From: an uncultured Eubacteriales bacterium
GTDB lineage: Bacteria; Bacillota; Clostridia; Oscillospirales; CAG-272
Direction: 5' to 3'
Assembly (NCBI GenBank): GCA_934481515.1
Contig: CAKSPO010000018.1
Location: forward strand, 1 to 42,104
DNA length: 42,104 bases
Shown here: one piece after another, positions 16,600 to 24,944 of the stretch
Layout: the number at the start of each line of letters is the position of its first letter
Numbering within the stretch: the stretch's first letter is position 1
The notes under the pieces: model-generated
The model's input: only the letters and a program-made list of their open reading frames with translations
The model's database searches: none
Told to the model about the DNA's origin: nothing
Position numbers and translations under genes: made by a program

Positions 16600-17787
16600 A
16601 TGACAAGAATTGATATTTTTTCAGGTTTCCTCGGAGCCGGCAAAACCACACTGATCAAAAAACTGCTGAAGGAAGCCTACGCCGGGGAAAAGGTCGTTCT
16701 GATTGAGAACGAGTTCGGCGAAATCGGCATCGACGGCGGATTTATGCAGGACGCCGGCATTCAGGTTACCGAAATGAACAGCGGCTGCATCTGCTGTTCT
16801 CTTGTCGGCGACTTCGGCAGAGCGCTCAAAAAGGTTCTGACCGAGTACAAACCGGATCGGATTCTGATTGAGCCGTCCGGCGTCGGAAAACTCTCCGATG
16901 TCATCCGCGCCGTACAGAATGTAACCGATGACAGCGTCCTGCTCAACGGCTTTACCACCGTCGCAGACGTCGGAAAGTGCAAAATGTATATGAAGAACTT
17001 CGGTGAGTTCTTCAACGACCAGATCGGCAACGCCGGTTGCATCGTTCTGTCGCATACTCAGAACGCAACCGCGGAAAAAATTGCGGAAGCCGTCGCGCTT
17101 CTGCGGGAGAAGAACCCGACCGCAGTCATTGTAACCACGCCGTGGGATCAGCTGGATGGGAAACAGTTGCTTGCCGCCATGGAGCGCCGCGATACCATTG
17201 AAGAGGAACTTTCCCGTCTTGCGGCAGAAACCGAAGAAGACGATGACGATGAGTGCGACGATCCCGATTGCGCCTGCCACCATCATCACCATGACGACGA
17301 GGACGAGCATCACCATCATCACCATGACGACGAGGACGAGCATCACCATCATCACCATGATGACGAGGACGAGTGTGACGATCCTGACTGTGCCTGCCAC
17401 CACCATCACGATGGCGATGGCGAAGAGCACGGACACCATCATCACCACGATGAGGACGAGGAGGAGCACGAACACCACCATCATCACCATCACCACCATG
17501 CAGACGACGTGTTTATCAGCTGCGGAGCGGAAACCACCAAGGCATTTGACGAGGAGGAGCTGCGCAAAGCGCTGACCAAACTTTCCGACAGCGAGACTTA
17601 TGGAACCGTTCTGCGCGCCAAGGGAATTGTCGCCGGAAAGAACGGCAACTGGATTCACTTCGATTACGTTCCCGGCGAACCGGATGTCCGTCACGGCTCC
17701 GCAGGCATCACCGGCAGACTCTGCGTCATCGGTTCCGCTTTGCAAACCGAGCATCTCGGAACGCTGTTCGGCGTCGAGCTGAAGTAA
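16600..17787 (+). CDS. COG0523 (CobW/ZNG-like) G3E GTPase with long His/Asp-rich metal region
   Basis: The protein has 395 aa. It has Walker A GFLGAGKTT, the COG0523 metal motif GCICC (CxCC), and EPSGVGKL (switch/Walker B region), then a C-terminal CobW domain from about 305. COG0523 proteins are metal chaperones, insertases or zinc-allocation GTPases. Residues ~205-303 are an unusually long metal-binding insert between the GTPase and C-terminal domains, made of His5-9 runs, DDEDE blocks and two CDDPDCAC units. At the DNA level it contains a 33-bp tandem repeat. ATG 16600 was chosen because GGG ends 9 bases before it; ATGs at 16537 and 16591 lack correct spacing. Zn, Ni and Co cannot be told apart by sequence. 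The second COG0523 gene follows after 9 bp. Confidence 0.9.
   Translation: MTRIDIFSGFLGAGKTTLIKKLLKEAYAGEKVVLIENEFGEIGIDGGFMQDAGIQVTEMNSGCICCSLVGDFGRALKKVLTEYKPDRILIEPSGVGKLSDVIRAVQNVTDDSVLLNGFTTVADVGKCKMYMKNFGEFFNDQIGNAGCIVLSHTQNATAEKIAEAVALLREKNPTAVIVTTPWDQLDGKQLLAAMERRDTIEEELSRLAAETEEDDDDECDDPDCACHHHHHDDEDEHHHHHHDDEDEHHHHHHDDEDECDDPDCACHHHHDGDGEEHGHHHHHDEDEEEHEHHHHHHHHHADDVFISCGAETTKAFDEEELRKALTKLSDSETYGTVLRAKGIVAGKNGNWIHFDYVPGEPDVRHGSAGITGRLCVIGSALQTEHLGTLFGVELK
17254..17373 (+). repeat. 33-bp tandem repeats and a 120-bp super-repeat encoding His/Asp units
   Basis: Two adjacent 33-bp units (17308-17340 and 17341-17373) differ at one position. A partial copy (17278-17307) precedes them. 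The segment encoding CDDPDCAC recurs 120 bp later (17254 and 17374) with silent changes. Each full 33-bp unit encodes His6 plus Asp-Asp-Glu-Asp-Glu. The in-frame structure allows repeat number to change without frameshift. Confidence 0.9.
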
Positions 17788-17796
17788 GGAGCAGTC

Positions 17797-18744
17797 ATGG
17801 CAGCAAAATTACCCGTCTATCTGTTCACCGGATTTCTGGAGGGGGGAAAAACCCACATCATTCAGGAATCCATGGAGGATCAGAAATTCAATTCCGGTGA
17901 AAAAACGCTGATTCTGCAATGCGAAGAGGGGCTTGAAGAATTGGATCTTTCCCGCTTCTACGGTCAGAACGTCTATCTGGAAACCATCGAAAGCGAAGCG
18001 GAGCTGACGCAGGAGCATCTGACGGAAATCGGCAGGAAGCACAAGCTGGATCGCGTTATCATTGAATACAACGGCATGTGGCAGATGAACACCCTCTACG
18101 AAAATCTGCCGGACAACTGGGGGATTTATCAGGAGATGATGTTTGCGGATGCCAATACATTTCTGAATTACAACGCCAATATGCGGCAACTCACCGTGGA
18201 CAAGCTTCTCAACTGCGAAATGATCGTGCTCAATCGCACGCCGGAGAACATCAATAAGGAAGAGGTGCATAAGGTCATCCGCGGCATCACCCGCCGCGCG
18301 GCAATTACTTATGATTATCCGGACGGACACGTCGAATACGATGACATCGAAGATCCGCTGCCGTTCGACCTGAACGCGCCCACCGTCAACATTGAGGATG
18401 CCGACTACGCGCTTTTCTACCGCGACCTTTCGGAGGAGATGGAAAAATACGACGGAAAGACCGTCCGCTTCAAGGGACTGATCGCAAGAGATACCAGCCT
18501 CGGCACCGCCGCCGCACTTGCCGGAAGACATGTGATGACCTGTTGCGCGGCAGATATTGCCTACAATCCGCTGGTCTGTATTTTTCCGGAAAAATCCACC
18601 CTCAAAACCAAGGATTGGGCGATCCTGACCGGAAAGATCAAAATCGAGAAGCACCGCCTGTACCGCGGCGTCGGACCGGTTCTCTATGTTACAAATACCG
18701 AGTTTGCCGTCCCGCCCGCACAGGAAGTTGCAACCTTCTATTGA
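17797..18744 (+). CDS. COG0523-like GTPase fused to a DUF1980 (YcgQ/TIGR03943-like) domain
   Basis: The protein has 315 aa. Residues 1-200 are a CobW-like GTPase with a modified Walker A (GFLEGGKTH) and no CxCC motif (the matching place reads LQCEEG). Residues ~205-315 (YDGKTVRFKGLIARD, HVMTCCAADI, VGPVLYVTNTEF) resemble the C-terminal domain of YcgQ/DUF1980 proteins, which with YcgR permeases are linked to zinc handling in Firmicutes. It starts 9 bp after its paralogue, with the ribosome site AAGGAG overlapping that gene's stop region. The pair probably acts together in metal allocation. The fusion call is from recalled family patterns and should be tested by profile search. Confidence 0.75.
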   Translation: MAAKLPVYLFTGFLEGGKTHIIQESMEDQKFNSGEKTLILQCEEGLEELDLSRFYGQNVYLETIESEAELTQEHLTEIGRKHKLDRVIIEYNGMWQMNTLYENLPDNWGIYQEMMFADANTFLNYNANMRQLTVDKLLNCEMIVLNRTPENINKEEVHKVIRGITRRAAITYDYPDGHVEYDDIEDPLPFDLNAPTVNIEDADYALFYRDLSEEMEKYDGKTVRFKGLIARDTSLGTAAALAGRHVMTCCAADIAYNPLVCIFPEKSTLKTKDWAILTGKIKIEKHRLYRGVGPVLYVTNTEFAVPPAQEVATFY

Positions 18745-18751
18745 ACTTTGT

Positions 18752-18779
18752 GCCGCCCCGTGAAAACGGGGCGGCATTT
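18752..18779 (+). terminator. Terminator after the COG0523 pair
   Basis: The perfect 10-bp stem GCCGCCCCGT (18752-18761) / ACGGGGCGGC (18766-18775) with the loop GAAA is followed by ATTTTG. The T run is short but the stem is very stable. Confidence 0.8.
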
Positions 18780-18834
18780 TGAAAAGCAAACGCCGGAAAA
18801 GGCACTCCTTCCGCACACAGATTAAAAAAAACTC

Positions 18835-18863
18835 TTGCAATCCGACAAAGAATCGTATATAAT
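18835..18863 (+). promoter_or_regulatory. Sigma-A promoter of the aldo/keto reductase unit
   Basis: TTGCAA (18835-18840), a 17-base spacer, then TATAAT (18858-18863), 37 bp before the start codon. It probably drives all five genes up to 23698, since they are separated by at most 44 bp. Confidence 0.85.
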
Positions 18864-18899
18864 AATAGTTGAAAAATTACACCGGAGGGCAGAGAAAAG

Positions 18900-19925
18900 A
18901 TGATAACCGTCACACTCGGAAAAACCGGAATCGTTTCCCCGAAAAACGCATTCGGCGCGCTCCCCATTCAGAGGATCAGCGATACCGATGCGGTACACCT
19001 TTTGCAAAAGGCATACCGCGGCGGATTCACTTTTTTTGACACGGCACACGCCTACACCGACAGCGAACGGAAAATCGGATTGGCGCTTTCCGATGTAAGA
19101 AACCGGATCTGCATCGCCACCAAAACAGGAGCAGCGGATCCGAACGGTTTTTGGCAGGATCTGGAGCAGAGTCTGCAAATGCTCAAAACCGATTACATCG
19201 ACATTTATCAGTTTCACAATCCCGCTGTCTGTCCAAAGCCGGGAGACGGCAGCGGACTGTATGAGGCAATGCTGACCGCAAAAGCAAAGGGCATGATCCG
19301 CCATATCGGTATCACCAATCACCGTCTTTCGGTCGCGCGGGAGGCAGTCTGTTCCGGACTTTACGAAACTCTGCAATTTCCGTTTTCCTATCTGGCAAGT
19401 GAAGAAGACCTTGCACTGGTACGGCTTTGCAGCGAACACAATGTCGGATTCATCGCCATGAAGGGGCTTTCCGGCGGACTTTTGACCCATTCCGATGCCG
19501 CATACGCATGGATGGCTGAGTTTGATAACGTTCTTCCCATCTGGGGAATTCAGCGGGAATCGGAGCTGGATGAATTCCTGTCCTACAACGAGCATCCGGT
19601 GCAAATGAGCGCGGAAATCGCACAACAGATCGAAGCCGACAAAAAAGCACTTTCAGGGGATTTTTGCCGCGGATGCGGCTACTGTATGCCGTGCCCTGCG
19701 GGAATCCGCATCAATGACTGTGCCCGAATGTCCCAGCTCATCCGCCGCAGCCCGTCCGCACAATGGCTGGAGCCGCGGGCACAGGAAATGATGTTCCGGA
19801 TTGAAAAATGTCTCGGTTGCGGGCACTGCAAAACCAAATGCCCATACGGGCTGGATACACCGGAGCTTCTGAAAAAGAATCTCGCCGATTACAAAAAAAT
19901 TTTATCCGGAGAAACCAGAATATGA
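18900..19925 (+). CDS. Aldo/keto reductase with C-terminal 4Fe-4S ferredoxin-like domain
   Basis: The protein has 341 aa. The AKR catalytic tetrad is visible: Asp and Tyr in FFDTAHAYTDS, Lys in IATKTGA and His in YQFHNP. The C-terminal ~85 residues carry two cysteine clusters, CRGCGYCMPCPAGI and CLGCGHCKTKCPYG, which can hold 4Fe-4S clusters. This architecture is common in anaerobic Clostridia and is poorly characterised; it may couple carbonyl reduction or oxidation to ferredoxin-like electron transfer. GGAGG lies 11 bases before ATG 18900. Its stop overlaps the start of the next gene in an ATGA. Confidence 0.92.
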   Translation: MITVTLGKTGIVSPKNAFGALPIQRISDTDAVHLLQKAYRGGFTFFDTAHAYTDSERKIGLALSDVRNRICIATKTGAADPNGFWQDLEQSLQMLKTDYIDIYQFHNPAVCPKPGDGSGLYEAMLTAKAKGMIRHIGITNHRLSVAREAVCSGLYETLQFPFSYLASEEDLALVRLCSEHNVGFIAMKGLSGGLLTHSDAAYAWMAEFDNVLPIWGIQRESELDEFLSYNEHPVQMSAEIAQQIEADKKALSGDFCRGCGYCMPCPAGIRINDCARMSQLIRRSPSAQWLEPRAQEMMFRIEKCLGCGHCKTKCPYGLDTPELLKKNLADYKKILSGETRI

Positions 19926-21013
19926 AACCAGACAAAATTGAAGAAATCGACCGTAATATGAAGGTGGAAAGTGCCTTCACGGAAGAAAACATTGCTTTTT
20001 ACGATATCCGGCAGGATCCGTTTGACGTGTACGGACTGTACAATTACCGGACGGAACCGGAATTCAAGCGGCTCCCGGACGATGTGGCGGAAGCAACCAG
20101 CCCGGGTGTCGCCCATCTGGCAAAGAGTACCGCCGGCGGAAGAGTCCGTTTTTCCACGGATTCGGATGTGGTCGTCATCCGCTCGGAAATGCCGTACATC
20201 TGCCGCATGGACCACATGGCATTGACCGGAAGCGCCGGCTTTGATCTGTACGACGACGATCCGGAAATGCAGACCAGCCGCTTTCGCGGAACCTTTCGTC
20301 CACCGGTCGGTATGACGGACGGCTATACGCAAAAAATCAATCTGTGGAGCAAAAAGAAGCGCTGCTTCACCATTCATTTCCCGACCTACAGCGGAGTCAA
20401 AAACCTGTGGATCGGCTTGTCCAAGGATGCTTCCGTCGGTCACGGAATGCCTTACCGCGCAATGCCGCCGATCGTCTATTACGGCAGCTCCATCACGCAG
20501 GGCGCCTGCTCCAGCCATCCCGGAAACGCCTATCAGGCAATCATCGCACGGCGCACGGGAATCGACTTTCAGAACTTCGGTTTTTCCGGATGCGGAAAAG
20601 GGGAGAGCGCCATTGTTTCCTACCTTGCAACGCTTCCGATGTCGGTGTTCGTTTCGGACTACGACCATAACGCCCCGGATTTCCGTCATCTGGAGGCAAC
20701 CCACTGCAATCTCTATCGCGCCATCCGCGAAAAGCATCCGGATATTCCTTACATCATGGTCAGCAAACCGGATTTTCTACCGGGATCGGAGGATCAGGAA
20801 CGGCGGCGGGATGTCGTCACAGCCACCTTCCGCTACGCGCGGGAAAGCGGAGATAAGAATGTTTATTACGTTGACGGGGAAAGCCTGTTCCGCGGTCCCG
20901 ATGCAGAGTTGTGCACCGTAGAAGGGTGCCACCCGACCGATGCCGGTCTTGCAAAAATGGCAGATGCCATCGGACACGAAATCAATATGGCGCTTTATCT
21001 GAAAAAGCGCTGA
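19922..21013 (+). CDS. SGNH/GDSL hydrolase, acetylxylan-esterase-like
   Basis: The protein has 363 aa. An N-terminal beta-sandwich (about 1-165) precedes an SGNH domain with YYGSSITQGACSS (block I, nucleophile Ser), GFSGCGKGE (block II, Gly), SDYDHNAP in the block III position and EGCHPTDAG (block V, Asp-His). This layout is that of carbohydrate deacetylases and esterases of glycan-utilisation loci. There is no signal peptide, so it acts inside the cell. ATG 19922 overlaps the stop of the aldo/keto reductase gene (ATGA), indicating translational coupling. The substrate is unknown. Confidence 0.82.
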   Translation: MKPDKIEEIDRNMKVESAFTEENIAFYDIRQDPFDVYGLYNYRTEPEFKRLPDDVAEATSPGVAHLAKSTAGGRVRFSTDSDVVVIRSEMPYICRMDHMALTGSAGFDLYDDDPEMQTSRFRGTFRPPVGMTDGYTQKINLWSKKKRCFTIHFPTYSGVKNLWIGLSKDASVGHGMPYRAMPPIVYYGSSITQGACSSHPGNAYQAIIARRTGIDFQNFGFSGCGKGESAIVSYLATLPMSVFVSDYDHNAPDFRHLEATHCNLYRAIREKHPDIPYIMVSKPDFLPGSEDQERRRDVVTATFRYARESGDKNVYYVDGESLFRGPDAELCTVEGCHPTDAGLAKMADAIGHEINMALYLKKR

Positions 21014-21057
21014 GAGAAACCAATTCACAGAGAAACAAAGCAAAGGAGATATATACA

Positions 21058-22344
21058 ATGGGAATCATCAGAGCAACCATGAATGCCATCGGAGGAACCC
21101 TTGCCGATCAGTGGCTGGAGGTCATTGAGGCGGGAAACATGAGTGACCGCACGGTTTTCACCAAGGGCGTACCGGTGCGTACCGGAAAACGGAACAGCAA
21201 CAAACGCGGAAACCCGGATGTCATTTCCAACGGATCTGTAATCCATGTCTATCCAAACCAGTTTATGATGCTGGTGGAAGGCGGAAAAGTCATCGACTTT
21301 ACCGCAGAAGAAGGCTACTATAAGGTAGACCAGTCCTCGGCACCGTCTCTCTTCTGCGGAGAATTCGGCGGAGCTCTGAAGGATGCTTTTGACCGGATCA
21401 AATTCGGCGGTGTTCCATCCTATTCACAGAAGGTGTATTTTGTCAACCTCCAGGAAATCAAGGGAATCCGTTTCGGTACCCGCAGTCCCGTCAATTATTT
21501 CGATTCCTTCTACAACTCGGAGCTGTTCCTGCGCGCACACGGAACCTATTCGGTCAAGATTACCAACCCGATCAAGTTCTACAGTGAAGTCATTCCGAAA
21601 AACAGCGACTACGTGGAAATCGACGAGATCAACGCGCAGTACCTCGACGAATTTCTGGAAGGACTGCAGGCGGCGATCAACCGGATGTCCGCCGACGGAA
21701 TCCGTATTTCCTATGTCACTTCCAAAGCACGGGAGCTTTCCGAATATATGTCCACCGAACTGGACGAAAAATGGAACTCCCTGCGTGGATTTGAGGTTCT
21801 TTCCGTCGGTCTTGCCAGCGTCTCCTACGACGAGGAATCCCGCAAGCTGATCGATATGCGCAATAAGGGAGCCATGCTCGGCGACGCGGCGGTACGCGAA
21901 GGCTACGTACAGGGCGCCATTGCCAGAGGCATGGAGTCCGCCGGTCAGAACCCGAACGGTGCAGCAGCGGCGTTCATGGGAATGGGGGTCGGCATGAACG
22001 CAGGCGGCAGCTTCATGGCAAGCGCTTCCGCTTCCAACCGGGAACAGATGGCTCGCAATGAGGAGGCACAGAAGCAACAACAGGAAGCGGCAGAAAAGAA
22101 GGATACTTGGACCTGCACCTGCGGAGCCGAAAACACCGGAAAATTCTGTTCCGAATGCGGCGCGAAAAAGCCGGTGCCGACAGGAAGCTGGGTCTGCCCG
22201 GAGTGCGGAAAAGAGAATACCGGAAAATTCTGCTCCGAGTGCGGAACGAAAAAACCGGAGGTCGCCGGAGAATGGACCTGTCCGGACTGCGGAACCAAGA
22301 ACACCGGAAAGTTCTGCCGGGAATGCGGACATAAGAACGGTTGA
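21058..22344 (+). CDS. YdjI-like SPFH-domain protein with C-terminal zinc ribbons
   Basis: The protein has 428 aa. The N-terminal ~330 residues are the 'virion core protein'/SPFH-like domain seen in B. subtilis YdjI (PNQFMMLVEGGKV, FVNLQEIKGIRFGTRSP, ELFLRAHGTYSVKI are typical). A Gly/Ala/Met-rich segment (GMGVGMNAGGSFM) and a Gln/Glu linker follow. Three zinc ribbons end the protein: CTCGAENTGKFCSECG, CPECGKENTGKFCSECG and CPDCGTKNTGKFCRECG. In Bacillus this family works with YdjG/YdjH in membrane association of the PspA-like YdjF under envelope stress; no PspA homologue is in the window. AAAGGAG lies 9 bases before ATG 21058, with a 44-bp gap from the esterase gene. Confidence 0.87.
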   Translation: MGIIRATMNAIGGTLADQWLEVIEAGNMSDRTVFTKGVPVRTGKRNSNKRGNPDVISNGSVIHVYPNQFMMLVEGGKVIDFTAEEGYYKVDQSSAPSLFCGEFGGALKDAFDRIKFGGVPSYSQKVYFVNLQEIKGIRFGTRSPVNYFDSFYNSELFLRAHGTYSVKITNPIKFYSEVIPKNSDYVEIDEINAQYLDEFLEGLQAAINRMSADGIRISYVTSKARELSEYMSTELDEKWNSLRGFEVLSVGLASVSYDEESRKLIDMRNKGAMLGDAAVREGYVQGAIARGMESAGQNPNGAAAAFMGMGVGMNAGGSFMASASASNREQMARNEEAQKQQQEAAEKKDTWTCTCGAENTGKFCSECGAKKPVPTGSWVCPECGKENTGKFCSECGTKKPEVAGEWTCPDCGTKNTGKFCRECGHKNG

Positions 22345-22349
22345 GCTTT

Positions 22350-23468
22350 ATGGAAAACCAAACAGTAACCTATGCATGCCCCAACTGTGGGGCGCCGCTG
22401 ACCTATGACCCGAAAACAAAAAAATTTGTCTGTGACTTTTGCACCTCATCTTTTACGGAAGACGAGGTAAAGGCGCATAAGATCGGGCAGAACGAAGGGG
22501 AGGATACCTCTGAGAACGCCAAGCAGACGGTGGACGACGGTTATGACGGCATCGACACCGGAGCCGAAGAGCAGTTTGACGGCGAGAACGCGGAGGTACG
22601 GGAATACATTTGCCCCAACTGTGGGGCAGAGATCATGACCGATCCTTCCACGGCGGCAACCTTTTGCTACTATTGTCATTCGCCGGTCGTCCTTTCCGAG
22701 CGCGTCAGCGGCATGGTCAAGCCGCAAAAGATCATTCCGTTCCGGTTGGATAAGGAAGCGGCACAGCAGAATTTTCTTTCTTACATCAAAAAGAAATGGT
22801 TTGTTCCGAAAAATTATTTTTCCAAGGAACAGCTCAACACCATGTCCGGCGTTTATTTTCCGTTCTGGGTAACCGATGCCGACACCGAAGGAACCTACGA
22901 AACCATCGCACACCGGGTACGCAGCTGGCGGCAGGGGGATTACCAATATACCGAAACCCGGAACTATCTGGTGCGCCGTCGCGGAAAAATTCATTTTGAG
23001 GACCTTGTCACGTCGGCAATCACTTCTGAGGACAAACAGATGCTGGAGGGCATTCTCCCGTTTCCTCCGGCAGAGCACAAACCGTTTGAAATGCCGTACC
23101 TGCTGGGTTTTGGTGCCAAAAAGCGTGATATCACCAAGGAACAGGTGGTGCCGGAGGTGCGTCAGCGCATCCATGACTATTCGCGCACAATTCTGCGCGG
23201 AACCATTCACGGTTACTCCTCGGTAGATCCCGGAAGCTGCCATGTCCGGGAGGAAAACAGCAGCTGGGAATATGCGCTCATGCCGGTCTGGCTCATGACC
23301 TACCGGAACCGGAAAGGAAAACTGTTCTACTATGCCATGAACGGATGCACCGGAAAGCTTTATGGGGAACTCCCGGTCAGTTTCGGAAAGCTTGCCATTC
23401 TGTTTGCCGGGATTGCCGCTGTAGCACTGCCGCTGTTGATTCTTTTGTTCGGAGGTATGTTGGGATGA
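22350..23468 (+). CDS. YdjG-like zinc-ribbon membrane protein
   Basis: The protein has 372 aa. A first zinc ribbon CPNCGAPL...CDFCTSSF (residues ~8-35) is of TFIIB type and a second is CPNCGAEI...CYYCHSPV (~91-115). A conserved middle domain follows (KPQKIIPFRLDKEAA, SGVYFPFWVTDA, VWLMTYRNRKGKLFYY). One C-terminal hydrophobic segment (LAILFAGIAAVALPLLILLF) anchors it. It is a usual neighbour of YdjI-type SPFH proteins and likely binds or recruits them to the membrane. It starts 5 bp after the ydjI-like stop and has only a weak ribosome site. Its stop overlaps the next start (ATGA). Confidence 0.82.
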   Translation: MENQTVTYACPNCGAPLTYDPKTKKFVCDFCTSSFTEDEVKAHKIGQNEGEDTSENAKQTVDDGYDGIDTGAEEQFDGENAEVREYICPNCGAEIMTDPSTAATFCYYCHSPVVLSERVSGMVKPQKIIPFRLDKEAAQQNFLSYIKKKWFVPKNYFSKEQLNTMSGVYFPFWVTDADTEGTYETIAHRVRSWRQGDYQYTETRNYLVRRRGKIHFEDLVTSAITSEDKQMLEGILPFPPAEHKPFEMPYLLGFGAKKRDITKEQVVPEVRQRIHDYSRTILRGTIHGYSSVDPGSCHVREENSSWEYALMPVWLMTYRNRKGKLFYYAMNGCTGKLYGELPVSFGKLAILFAGIAAVALPLLILLFGGMLG

Positions 23469-23698
23469 CCTGGAATGATGTTTTGTCCGTACTTCCTCTG
23501 GCAATCTTCTCCGCGTTGGTTGTTGCATTTATCGTCTGTCTGATCGTTTTTCTCAGCTATAAAAAGAAGAAGCGGGCGCCAAGCTACCCGCTGTCCGACT
23601 TCACCGACCTGCAGCTGACCTACCGCTCGGATATTTTCATCGGCAGTCATGTTTCCCGTGTTCGCATCCAGAGCCGGGACAATGACCGTCGCCGCTGA
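23465..23698 (+). CDS. Small membrane protein resembling the C-terminal tail of YdjH
   Basis: The protein has 77 aa. One transmembrane segment (VLPLAIFSALVVAFIVCLIV, residues ~8-28) is followed by a basic stretch (SYKKKKR) and a soluble tail with YPLSDFTDLQLTYRSDIFIG. The tail resembles the end of YdjH-like TPM-domain proteins that sit beside YdjG/YdjI, but the TPM domain is absent. ATG 23465 overlaps the previous stop (ATGA) and the ribosome site GGAGG is inside the upstream gene. Longer in-frame starts would lie inside the upstream gene and are not supported. A strong terminator follows. Confidence 0.75.
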   Translation: MTWNDVLSVLPLAIFSALVVAFIVCLIVFLSYKKKKRAPSYPLSDFTDLQLTYRSDIFIGSHVSRVRIQSRDNDRRR

Positions 23699-23721
23699 TT
23701 TCGTTGCCGTTTTCAAACACA

Positions 23722-23764
23722 AAAAGCTCCGTTTCTGCCTTTTTGACAGAAACGGAGCTTTTTC
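23722..23764. terminator. Bidirectional terminator between ydjI-like unit and GH29 gene
   Basis: A 16-bp perfect stem (AAAAGCTCCGTTTCTG at 23722-23737 with its complement at 23747-23762) is flanked by A and T runs on both sides, so it can end transcription from both convergent units. Confidence 0.92.
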
Positions 23765-23812
23765 GGACAGTTCGGAAAGCCTTTCCGTTTTGTTCGGATA
23801 AATTCCAGGAAA

Positions 23813-24856
23813 TCAGTTCTGTGCCCCTTCCAGCTGCCGCACGGCACGCAGGGTTTCAAGCGCCTGCACCGGGAACCGTCCCAGATGATCCGGACCGATA
23901 TTGATGGTATAATTGATACCAAGGGAATTCAGCTTTTGTTTGTTCCGGAGAATGGTCTCCGGGCTTTTCCAGTTGGTGTCCCAGGCACAATAGCCCCAAC
24001 TGTTCTGAAGTGTGCAGGCAGATTCAAACAATCCGGTATGCGCCGGTGTGAGACCGTTCGCACCGTCACGGTTGTTTTCTTCCAGAACCGTAGCGGAAAT
24101 GGTGTTCGGAATTTCATTGTCGTCAAAGGAATAAAAATCATACATTCCGTTTCCGATGCGGGAGGAAACCAGACAATCCGGCTGAAGTGCCTTTACCGTA
24201 TCGTAAAGCTCTCGGCTCTGTACCGGATTGATCGTCGCAGGAACATCAAACCAAACCAGCGAAATATCGCCGTACCCGGTCATCAGCTCTTTGACCTGCG
24301 GCAGAATTTTTTTGCGGAAGCAAATATCGTAATTCTTATCGGAGGAATCCCAACCGAAATCCCACGTATTGCTGAAGGAAACGCCTTCACAGGGAATATG
24401 ATTCCACGTATACCCGCCGCCGTGCTCCTCGTGCCAATCCAGATCCTGCGAATAATAGATGCCAAGGCGGAGCTGATATTTCCGGCAGGCGGCGGCAAGC
24501 TCGGCAAGAATGTCCCGACCGAACGGTGTAAAGTCCACCACATTGTACGGATCCGCTTTGGAATGATAAAGAGCAAACCCCTCGTGGTGCTTTGCGGTCA
24601 GGATGATGTACTCCATCCCGCACTCTTTTGCAAAGAGAACCCATTCCTCTGCATCAAAGTACATCGGCTGAAACGCGGTTTTCGCAATCCGTTCCACCTC
24701 ACGATTCGCGACCTTCAGTTTGGACCAGATCCATTCCGCATAGTTTCCCGATCTTTCTCCATGATAGCTTCCTTCCAGAACCGAATAAATCCCGAAATGA
24801 ATAAACAATCCGTACTTTGCATTTCGGAACCAGGCAATGTTTTTGTTTTCAGACAT
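23813..24856 (-). CDS. GH29 alpha-L-fucosidase
   Basis: The protein has 347 aa, consistent with a catalytic GH29 barrel without an extra C-terminal beta domain. Motifs: WFRNAKYGLFIHFGIYSV at the N terminus, ILTAKHHEGFALY, GIYYSQDLDWH, and VWFDVPATI with the likely nucleophile Asp. The end (NIGPDHLGRFP) is the usual GH29 finish. There is no signal peptide, so it should release fucose from imported oligosaccharides. AAGGAGAG lies 9 bases upstream of the ATG. It is alone on its transcript apart from a structured leader (24922-24944). Confidence 0.93.
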   Translation of the reverse strand: MSENKNIAWFRNAKYGLFIHFGIYSVLEGSYHGERSGNYAEWIWSKLKVANREVERIAKTAFQPMYFDAEEWVLFAKECGMEYIILTAKHHEGFALYHSKADPYNVVDFTPFGRDILAELAAACRKYQLRLGIYYSQDLDWHEEHGGGYTWNHIPCEGVSFSNTWDFGWDSSDKNYDICFRKKILPQVKELMTGYGDISLVWFDVPATINPVQSRELYDTVKALQPDCLVSSRIGNGMYDFYSFDDNEIPNTISATVLEENNRDGANGLTPAHTGLFESACTLQNSWGYCAWDTNWKSPETILRNKQKLNSLGINYTINIGPDHLGRFPVQALETLRAVRQLEGAQN

Positions 24857-24921
24857 TTCTGTGCTCTCCTTGTGTCATTTGTAGCTGTTTTTTACAACCT
24901 GCTTTTACGGGAATCCGCATT

Positions 24922-24944
24922 GCCGGCTCTCACACAGAGCCGGC
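24922..24944 (-). other. Perfect hairpin in the GH29 leader
   Basis: The 9-bp perfect stem GCCGGCTCT/AGAGCCGGC with a 5-base loop lies between a TATACT -10-like box (24965-24960, minus strand) and the start codon. It has no T tract, so it is not a terminator. It may be an mRNA 5' hairpin or an operator. The associated -35 is poor (TGTTTT). Confidence 0.5.

Noticed and set aside
17254..17500. Repeats resembling a short CRISPR-like array
   Set aside because: The repeats are in frame inside a coding region, have no unique spacers and encode a His/Asp-rich metal segment.
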